This document shows positions 56,431 to 64,000 of a DNA stretch of 64,000 nt, piece by piece. The stretch is from Quercus robur (lineage: Eukaryota > Streptophyta > Magnoliopsida > Fagales > Fagaceae): the NCBI RefSeq assembly GCF_932294415.1, contig NC_065541.1, positions 48,214,290 through 48,278,289 of the forward strand, written 5' to 3'. The translations under genes were made by a program, and so were the position numbers. Under the pieces are notes generated by a model that searched no databases, was not told where the DNA came from, and worked only from the letters and a program-made list of their open reading frames with translations. Position 1 is the first letter of the stretch; every line of letters starts with the position of its first letter.

Positions 56431-56469
56431 ATCCAAATATAAAAATACAACATAAAGCACACAATAAAA

Positions 56470-57899
56470 GGCATTATTTTTTTGATGTGGACCAACTGAG
56501 CTTATATGGAGAACATTTTTTTTTAAAACAATATGCACAGACAGCACAGACAGCACAACCTGACAAGTGACAGCCATACAAAATCATATCAGTTTCAATC
56601 GGTAAAATATATGAACATCTTTTTCTTTTCTTTTCTTTTTTTTCTAAATGATAAAATCTGGATTACATAGAGCGATACTCGGGTATCAAGCCCAAGCCCA
56701 ACTCAGTTCTAGCAGCAATATGAAAAGCCCATACACGTTTATGTAGTTTGTCACTTGGATGAAAACAGGTACAAATTCTAATTTTCTACATATTGGATGT
56801 AAACAGGTTCAAATTCTTTTCTTTTCTTTTTTTAATTCTGAATTGCATTACAATATTACATGGACGCTAATGTGAGTTATATCCTGCTTCTTCTTCTTTT
56901 TTCTTTTTTTGAGGTGGGAGTTATATCCTGCTGGGTTACTTGAAAAGTTGCATGTATAATTTAATTTTGTTACTATGGAAAGTCACGTTATACATGTAAA
57001 ATGTAATTTTGTTATAACAAGAGCATTTCTATTGGTTTGTGTGAAAGAAAATGCATTTTGTACCACTTAAACCCCACTTTATTTATTTTATAATTATACC
57101 GTTACTTTTACAATAAACCATACATTCTCTTATAAAAAATAAAATAAACCATACATTCAATTCTTTATTTTACAACTCATCTCATTAAAATAATATAAAA
57201 TAAATATTTTATAAGCAAAACACAAATCAGTCAAGTGGAGAGAGAAAGGCAAGTGAACAAAATATGCAAGAATACATTTGAATTTTTTTTTTTTTTTTTT
57301 TTTTTTTTAGAAAGGTGCATTTTAACTGTAGCAATATCTATTATTTGCTACAGGAATTCATAATCTGATGGGGTCTTTTTTTTTTTCTATAGGATAATGC
57401 AAAAATGGGATAGGATTTAAAAATATGATGTTTACTTTGTAATGATTTTTTTTTTTTTATATATATATAAATTTAGGTCATGAATGGATTCAAATGGATT
57501 TATCTAGCCGATTCAAATCCCTTTTTATAGCAAAAATTTCTTTTACAGAATCGGTTGAATTGAACTTTAAACCATGGTCGGACATCCTTTAACTTTTATC
57601 TTTTTAATAAAAATATTTAGAGTTCAATCTTCCCTACACCAAGCTATCAAATTATAAGTAAAAAATAAAAACAATATAAAAAAAATAAAAACTTTAATCC
57701 ACGTTTAATACAATCTTATAATATGGAAAAAGAATTTCTATTAAATCAATAGTGAAATTATATTGAATCATTAACTAGGCTAGTTAACATTTTCACTAGT
57801 GTAAATTCATGAAATGATATTGTACATTGATAAAGAAATATTTACAAATATTATAGAATTTTAATCTATAGCATCAATTTTATCATCAACCCCAAGTAA
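56470..57899. other. Intergenic, AT-rich
   Basis: Contains ACAGACAGCACAGACAGC (56537 on), T-rich microsatellites and a T-run of over 30 at about 57278-57309. The left target duplication of the hAT element ends at 57899. No gene or bounded element otherwise. Confidence 0.5.
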
Positions 57900-58937
57900 C
57901 ATGGTTGTCAAAATCACGATCCAGATCGTAAAATCACATGATTTTACGATACCACCTCACCAAAAAGTTTAAAATCGTAGCAGGATTGCAAAACTGATAG
58001 AATCGTATGTAGGATCGTGTAGGATCGCATAGGATCGTAAGATCTATGGGATCCTACCGATCCTACCATTTGGCTTGATTTTTTTTTTTTTTTTAAGTGG
58101 GATTCATTTGGGTAAGATAATTCACCTAAACCCGCAAGCCCAACAAGTTATCAGAAGCCCAATAATGAATTGAAGTCCCAAATTTACCCCTATGTCAACA
58201 TAAAACCTCAAAAAAACCTATAGTACTTAAGTTTAATGTCTTCAAAACCAAAACCTAAAATATTTAGAAACACTAAGCTTCAGCACCTCTATCCCACGCC
58301 TCCTCAGTCCTCTGTCAAAAACCCAACACCTCTCAGCCCTCTCAATGGTGAGCCATCATTGCCTTTAAGCTTTCTTAAGTTTAACGTTTTAAAAAAAAAA
58401 AAAAAAAACCTAAAATATTTAGAAACATTCAACTCCAGCACCTCAGTCCCGCACCTCCTTAGTCCTCTGTCAAAAACCCAGCACCTCTCAGCCCTCTCAA
58501 TTCTCTTTTGGATTACATATTATAAATTTGTAATTAGCTAGTTTTTATATGCTAACTAGCCTAACTTATTTTGGATTTGGAACTTAGAATTTGGAAAACA
58601 TTTTCCATATGTGTAGATAATATTTTGGTACTTATTTACTAATTAAACATGTACTGAACTTTTTATATACATTATGTCAAAAGTTAAATATATTTTGTTT
58701 CGTTAGAATGACATAAAAACGATGTAGTGCGTGCAAATTACATTTTATCATGCAATTTTTTTTTAATGGATGGATTCATATTTTAATTGATTATATAACA
58801 TATAAAGTCACTATCAATAGGTTTTTTGCTTAAAATTTGAAAATAGGTAGGATTTTACGATCCACGATCATACCTACCTTGCACGATCCTACCTACCTCC
58901 CACGATCCTATGTAGAATCCTAATTTTGACAACCTTG
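57900..58937. mobile_element. Non-autonomous hAT element, 1.04 kb, with 8-bp TSD
   Basis: The ends CATGGTTGTCAAAAT and ATTTTGACAACCTTG are a 15-bp inverted repeat with one mismatch. The flanks CCAAGTAA (57892-57899) and CCAAGTAG (58938-58945) are an 8-bp duplication with one mismatch. Subterminal regions are packed with TAGGATCGT / ACGATCCTACC in opposite orientations at the two ends, as expected for transposase-binding repeats. No transposase inside. Confidence 0.85.
58222..58505 (+). repeat. Direct duplication of about 120 bp inside the hAT element
   Basis: CCTAAAATATTTAGAAACA and CCTCTGTCAAAAACCC...CACCTCTCAGCCCTCTCAAT occur at about 58254-58345 and 58408-58502. It underlies the repetitive 101-aa open frame, which is probably not a gene. 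Confidence 0.85.
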
Positions 58938-58945
58938 CCAAGTAG

Positions 58946-59647
58946 GGATGTATGTGCATGAGTCGGGTTGAGAGGATTTTTCAATCCAACCCACTATTGT
59001 TGGTTTAAGAAAAACCTAACTCACATGGATTGAGTTGGACCCACAAATTTTGTACATTCAAAAAAATAAAAATAAAAATAAAAACTTGAGCAATAAAACA
59101 ATAGATTTATAAGATTACCAACACAAATAACAACAATTTTATAATCTTATTTTATATTAGTTTGATGTATTAATCAAACCTGAGCATAGCACCAAATCAA
59201 TATAAACTAGTTGATTAGCATGCCAAACCAACACAAATAACTACATGTAGTAAGTACATCAAACTAACACAAACAATCAAACCAAATAAGATTGATTATT
59301 TATTCAAAGAAATGGGCAAAAGCGTAAACAACAAAACAATATAATTTACATTTTAAATATATATTAAAAATGGGTGAATTAAGTTAGGTGAATTTATGAT
59401 TTACCCAAATTCAACTCAACTCGCTTAAAAAAATAATAAATAAATAAAAATAATCAATAGCTAAAAACCGACCAGATAAAAGCAGGTTGGTTTTGGCATA
59501 TTGTCAAGTTGGCTGCACATTGGCCTAAGACAACAATCACTTTTGGACTCTAATCTTATTAGTTTAACTTGAACTACCACATCAAAAAAAATAAAAATAA
59601 AATAACTTGAACTAAGAGGAACAATAGAAAATCATAAGCTAGACATA
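58946..59647. other. Intergenic, AT-rich
   Basis: CAAACCAACACAAATAA-type short repeats at 59110-59290. No gene. Confidence 0.45.
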
Positions 59648-59719
59648 AGATGGAGACACGTGGTGGAGTTCCTTTTTTTAGCCCCAAAAAAAAGTTAACT
59701 TCACCACGTGTCTCCATCT
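59648..59719. other. 23-bp hairpin with G-boxes 3' of the kinase gene
   Basis: AGATGGAGACACGTGGTGGA.. pairs with ..TCACCACGTGTCTCCATCT (one mismatch, 26-base loop). Both arms carry CACGTG. Confidence 0.85.
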
Positions 59720-59754
59720 GAGGCGTACACGTACGTTTTCTTTTCTTTTTTTTT

Positions 59755-60381
59755 CTATATTACAAATCTTCCACCGCTACCTGCAGCGTGAGAGTCAACG
59801 AACTCCACCACCGTGGAAACAAGGTCCCCAACCGGAACATCCGCCGTCGTATCAACCACCAACCTCGGAACATCCCCAAAATCGTAATCCGTACTCCCAC
59901 CGTACCCTTCCAACAGCCTCTCCATATCACTCCACGTTGCAGGCTTGTGCCAGCTCGCCGCCTCTCCATCTCCGCCGCCTCCGCCTCCGCCTCGCCACTC
60001 GACCCTCCTCCTCCACTCACCTTCATCTTTCGGCTTGCACTCCACAACCAACAGGCGGGCCCCAGCTGACGACGCCACGTGGACAAGCCGGTCGAGGTGG
60101 GCCCTGCGGGACAGCGGAGAGTCGATGATGACGCTGAGGCCGAGGCGGACCTGCGTGGAGGCTATCCTGAAAACGACGTCGTAGGAGAGGTCGTTGAGGA
60201 GCTTGGAAGCGGAAGAGGCTGGTAGAGTGTGTTGAAGAGTTGAAGTGGAATCGCGAACGTCGTCTTTGTCAAGAAGAGGGAGTTTCAGAGCTGTGGCTAT
60301 GGATTCAGCTAAGGTTGTCTTCCCTGTTCCCGGGTGCCCTTTCATTGCTATTATTATCACTTGCTTCTCTTTTTTTGCCAT
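59755..60381 (-). CDS. P-loop kinase-like NTPase (AAA_33 type), single exon, 208 aa
   Basis: From ATG 60381 the protein reads MAKKEKQVIIIAMKGHPGTGKTTLAESIA, with a Walker A motif GHPGTGKT at 15-22. LPLLDKDDVRDS (about 35-46) follows, as in small-molecule and polynucleotide kinases, where this Asp pair contacts the substrate. VIIDSPLSRRAHLDRL is the Walker-B/LID-like region, and LLVVECKPKDEGEWRRRV precedes a glycine-rich insert (GGGGGGGDG). It ends GGRFVI at a TAG. The same frame is open upstream to 60504, but those codons (MYQVYVNF...) are low-quality and include an A-run in the leader, so the internal ATG is preferred. GC content is clearly higher than the surroundings. Plants have a conserved uncharacterised family of this kind; the substrate is unknown. 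Confidence 0.88.
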   Translation of the reverse strand: MAKKEKQVIIIAMKGHPGTGKTTLAESIATALKLPLLDKDDVRDSTSTLQHTLPASSASKLLNDLSYDVVFRIASTQVRLGLSVIIDSPLSRRAHLDRLVHVASSAGARLLVVECKPKDEGEWRRRVEWRGGGGGGGDGEAASWHKPATWSDMERLLEGYGGSTDYDFGDVPRLVVDTTADVPVGDLVSTVVEFVDSHAAGSGGRFVI

Positions 60382-61165
60382 CTTTTTTTTTTTTTCTTCC
60401 TGATTTGATTGACAGTAGCCACAATAAAAATTTATAAAGGGAGATGATAAAGATGAACCTATTAATAAACAATGGATAATGAAGTTGACATATACTTGGT
60501 ACATACATATCCAAATGTAATCACACTCTAATAAAATCCACTATTACTTATTTTCTTCTTTTAATTTTTTTAGAAAATAAAAAACACACCTAATACAATA
60601 ATCAAAATCCAAAACTCAAAACAAGTGCTTCGTAAATTTAGTACTGTAATGTTGATAAATAGTAATGATAGTAACAAACTAATATTTTGTTACTTTTTGA
60701 GACTATGTGTTTTATTTGTTACAGTCCCTACAGTATAGGTTTTAAAATGAAAATTTTCCTTATTGTATTTATGTTGTAAATTTCAATGGAATGTCCAAAT
60801 TAGGGTTTGAATTATTAATATATTAATAGGTAAATTAATTTTAAATTAGGGTATGTGAGTTCTAGTTAACTTAATTGGTACAGTATTTGTTGATTAGTAT
60901 TTTGATTTGATAATAAAGAGCACAATCATTAGAAGCAGAAACTTCCAAAATTTTATAATTTCAATTTCATATTATAAATGCCCCATAAAATAGAGGGAGT
61001 GTTTTTGGTCCTAACAAGTTCATTTAGACCAAAATAAATACATTAAGTTTATCAAATAAGTGCTTTTGGTTCTTGAAATTTCAAACTAATGCTATTAGTG
61101 CTTAACCATATCTCATGGCATATGAAACAATTTAATTGTTGTGCCTTTCTTCCGGGAGTTATGTT
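60382..61165. other. Kinase 5' flank and intergenic DNA
   Basis: An A-run in the leader (60385-60396) precedes the kinase start on the minus strand. Beyond is AT-rich sequence with nothing recognised. Confidence 0.5.
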
Positions 61166-61277
61166 GTGCCACAACTCGGTCACGTGGCGAGTTGTGAGTG
61201 ATAGAGGAGTGTGTTCACACGAACCCACCATCACCCTTCTACCACTCACAACTCACCACGTGACCGAGTTGTACCAC
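61166..61277. other. 35-bp inverted repeat with G-boxes 5' of the kinase gene
   Basis: GTGCCACAACTCGGTCACGT..GTTGTGAGTG (61166-61200) pairs almost perfectly with CACTCACAAC..ACGTGACCGAGTTGTACCAC (61243-61277) around a 42-base loop. Each arm holds CACGTG. Confidence 0.88.
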
Positions 61278-61681
61278 TTTATGTGGCACTAGCACAACTC
61301 TTCTTTCTGACCATATCTCATGGCTCATGGAAACTTTATACTTTAAGGTTATAGTTATCCCTCAATTTCATTACTTTTGACTAATTACAATATATTGAAC
61401 TCTTTTATAATCAAGCAATTTCTCTCTTTCTTCACTTTCCACAAATTTTGATGGCAGTTCTTCCTTGCCAAATTCATATTTTGTGGACTTATTTACCTTT
61501 AATTATTATTGTTGACTTTTTTTAATCTAGTATTTGAAAAATAAAAATTAAGAATCACTTCGATTGACGAGGCATAATATTCTAATAAATAAATAAATGT
61601 ATATATATGTGGGGGGTTTGAGGACAGCACTACCAGTGGGCCATGCCCGAAGATCATATGGGCCCAATGGGTAGACAGGAT
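61278..61681. other. Intergenic, nothing recognised
   Basis: AT-rich, with a TAAATAAATAAA run near 61586. Confidence 0.45.
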
Positions 61682-62697
61682 AGTAGACTGTTTTTGGAAC
61701 TTGAGTTTGGAATGGTACTCAAGTTTGACAAACTCAAGTGGGAAAAATAGGTAACTAGCATTAATTTTTCAACTATTTAGTTAATGGGTTCAGTTTTGAA
61801 ACTAATTTGGTTTGTAATATCTCGAGCCTCAAAGACTCGATTTAGGGCCTATAAATCGAGTTTTTGAGGCTCGATTTTTATGGTTTACTCACATCCGATG
61901 TGGCTTTTTTTCTGATGTGGAGTTAGCTGGAAATCGAGTCTTAGAGACTCGATTTCTAACTCAAAAAAATTTAAAAAAACTCAAAGTCTCATAGATAACC
62001 CAAAATACCAAAAAAACAAATTTAAGAATCAATCCCAAAGCTCAGATCAGAGCTTAGAGGCAGATCAGAGGGAGAGAAAGAGCTAGGTCGCGCGAGCCCA
62101 GGCAGCGTCATTCCAAAGGCTCAGATCAGAGCTTAGAGGCAGATCAGAGGGAGAGAAAGAGCTGGGTCGCGCGAGCCCAGGCCGCGCGCCGCCTGGGTCT
62201 CGTCTGGGTCGCCCTGGGCCTGGGCTCGCGAGACCCAGGCGATGCGCTGCCTGGGTCGCGCGAGCCCAGGCAGCGCGCCGCCTAGGTCGCGCGAGCCCAG
62301 GCAGCGCGATCTGAAGCCGATCTCTCTTTGTTTCTGGTTTTTTTTTTTTTTTTTTTTCCTCTGCTTTCTTCCCTGATGTTCTGGTTTTTTTCTCTGGTTT
62401 GGTATTTTGGGTTATCTATGAGACTTTGAGTTTTTTTAAATTTTTTTGAGTTAGAAATCGAGTCTCTAAGACTCGATTTCCAGCTAGCTCCACATCAGAA
62501 AAAAAAGCCACATCGGATGTGAGTAAACCATAAAAATCGAGCCTCAAAAACTCGATTTATAGGCCCTAAATCGAGTCTTTGAGGCTCGAGATGTTACAAA
62601 CCAAATTAGTTTCAAAACTGAACCTATTAACTAAATAGTTGAAAAACTAATGCTAGTTACCTATTTTTCCCAACTCAAGTTCTAAAAACAGTCTACT
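61682..62697. mobile_element. Foldback element with about 320-bp inverted repeats, 1.0 kb
   Basis: The arms are 61682-62010 and about 62395-62697: GTAGACTGTTTTTGGAACTT versus AGTTCTAAAAACAGTCTAC at the tips, GGTTATCTATGAGACTTTG innermost. Each arm contains short palindromes (GAAATCGAGTC-TTA-GAGACTCGATTTC). The GC-rich centre is tandem-repeated. No open frame. Probably Mutator-like, but no target duplication was found. Confidence 0.8.
62034..62310. repeat. GC-rich tandem core of the foldback element
   Basis: AGCTCAGATCAGAGCTTAGA (82-bp unit, two copies, 62040 and 62118) is followed by four or five copies of GTCGCGCGAGCCCAGGC(A/C)GCGCGCCGCCT in about 150 bp, the most CpG-dense stretch in the window. 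Confidence 0.85.
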
Positions 62698-63097
62698 TAA
62701 CTAATTAACTTCAACCGAATGCTATTCACCAAATTTTTTTCTAAAATGTTACTATTCAGCAAATTTTTCCTATTTTAGATTATAATAAAATTCTATTAGT
62801 ATAGTATTACTATTTTTACAAAGTGTTTAACCTACCACTATCATACTTTAATAACATAAATGTGACATCAGGAATTTTCTATGATATTTCCATAAGACAA
62901 ATAAACATTAATATGATATTAAAAAATTAAAAAAAAAAAAAACAATCAACTTATTACACCACTTGCCCCTCAAAAAAAAAAACTTATTATACCACTTGAT
63001 AACTAATTTCTATTTTCCTCTATGGTTTAAATTCTCCATCCCATAATTTTGTATTACATCATTAATTTAACAAAAACCTCTTCGTATTATCGAAATG
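62698..63097. other. Intergenic, AT-rich
   Basis: Short A- and T-runs only. Confidence 0.45.
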
Positions 63098-63832
63098 ACA
63101 AAATTTATATATAATACTTTAAGGCCTCATTTGGGAGGAGAGAATGGAATGGAATGGAATGGAAATGAATGAAAAGAATAATTTTATAATATTACTCCAT
63201 TCCCTTGTTTAGGAGTTTTAATGAAAGGAATGAAAAACTTATTCCTTTATTTGGGAGTTTAAATGGAAGGGAATAGAATGGGTAGAAGGGAACATTCATT
63301 CCTCTCTATTCCATTAAAATCTCAAATTTTCATTTTCCTCGAAATTAGGAGGAATAGGAGGGAATGAAATTAAATTTAATGATTTTTTTATTCAAAGTCT
63401 CAAAATACCCCTATATATTCAACTATTTATTTTAAATAAGGATCTAATAATAATATTGCCATAAAATGATTCAATTTTATTCCCTCCATGTTACTCCTAA
63501 ATAAGATTACTTACATTCCATTAATTTTCATTCCTTTATTTTAAAACATCAAATCAAGGTTACTTAATTCTATTCCATTCCATTATTTTCCATTCATTTC
63601 CCTTACTTAAATACATTCCATTTCATTCCTTTCATTTTCATTCCTTTATGATCATTCAATTTCATTCTCTTATGAACTCTCAGACAAGGCCAAAGTGTTG
63701 TTCTTTAAGTTCCCCTTTTAAGATTTTGCCATATGACTAAACTAAAAAATGCATGGAAAAAAAAAAAAAACCACATAGCAAAATCTTAAAAGAAAAACTT
63801 AAAAAATATCACTTAAGTATTGTACTTAATTG
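63098..63832. mobile_element. Foldback MITE, second copy, split by a Tourist MITE
   Basis: Right part 63692-63832 (TGTTGTTCTTTAAGTTCCCC, AAGATTTTGCCATATG, GTATTGTACTTAA) and left tip 63098-63122 (TTTATATATAATACTTTAA) correspond to 49394-49560 once the 569-bp insert is removed. Confidence 0.75.
63123..63691. mobile_element. Tourist/PIF-Harbinger-like MITE, 569 bp
   Basis: The ends GGCCTCATTTGGGAG and CTCTCAGACAAGGCC are inverted. The flanks TAA (63120-63122) and AAA (63692-63694) fit a decayed 3-bp duplication. The interior is dense in GGAATGGAATGG / CATTCCATTCC in opposite orientations. Confidence 0.8.
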
Positions 63833-64000
63833 TTACTCGAGAACATTACTAGATGTTATTACTTTAAAATATTTTAAATATTCTGTATATAACCTTCTCC
63901 CATTACATCATTATCCGCTCTGCCCATTACTAGTAAATAATAAAAAGAAATAAATTGAAATAATTATTTTGCTCTTATACGCGTCTTATGGAAATGTTAC
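63833..64000. other. Right edge, nothing recognised
   Basis: AT-rich; no frame of note. Confidence 0.4.

Noticed and set aside
58236..58541. 101-aa frame inside the hAT element
   Set aside because: Built from a duplicated low-complexity block with an A-run frame; no start context or domain.
60382..60504. Upstream in-frame start of the kinase ORF (MYQVYVNF...)
   Set aside because: Codons are UTR-like, include an A-run translated as lysines, and the internal ATG gives the family-typical N-terminus just before the Walker A motif.

Overview
This window is plant nuclear DNA, most likely from a woody eudicot. It is AT-rich and carries split genes with GT-AG introns, an NPR-type immune receptor gene, plant L1-type LINEs, Copia and Gypsy LTR elements, tRNA-derived SINEs (including Au-like ones) and Tourist, hAT and Mutator-like DNA elements. 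The repeat families resemble those I associate with Fagales/Fagaceae (oak, chestnut, beech), but that is inference and needs a database search.

Four protein-coding loci are supported. They are the last 48 codons of an unrecognised gene at the left edge (+), a TLC-domain membrane protein in 8 coding exons (-, 24388-28970, 5' UTR exon near 30.4-30.5 kb), an NPR3/NPR4-type salicylic-acid receptor in 4 exons (-, 41716-52491, 592 aa), and an intron-less P-loop kinase-like gene (-, 59755-60381, 208 aa). For the TLC and NPR genes I placed every splice junction by hand and the reading frame closes across all of them.

Most of the rest is transposon. From 1.1 to 20.6 kb one old dispersed repeat (R1) is split by three insertions: a solo LTR, an L1 LINE and a hAT element. 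The LINE is itself split by a second solo LTR (exact 5-bp duplication) and by a 7.6-kb Copia-type element that has gag but no pol. R1 has a second, far less interrupted copy at 40.1-41.0 kb, which is how the nest was resolved. From 20.7 to 23.2 kb lies a reverse LINE remnant ending at a very long CT/AT microsatellite.

Between the TLC and NPR genes (30.5-41.5 kb) are small retroposon insertions, a SINE, a second gag-only Copia-type element lacking its 3' LTR, a Mutator-like element with about 365-bp inverted repeats, and R1 copy 2. The third NPR intron (6.1 kb) holds a solo LTR, a deleted Copia with both LTRs, two LINE fragments and a foldback MITE. Right of NPR are a 5'-truncated LINE, a second hAT element, the kinase gene flanked by two G-box hairpins, a palindrome-rich inverted-repeat element and a Tourist MITE nested in a foldback MITE.

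The best candidates for something undescribed are the gag-plus-extra-ORF Copia group, with its element-specific palindrome clusters in both LTR and internal spacer, and the palindrome-rich element at 61.7-62.7 kb. The best gene is NPR, which keeps the repression motif and the salicylate-binding Arg of the NPR3/NPR4 type.
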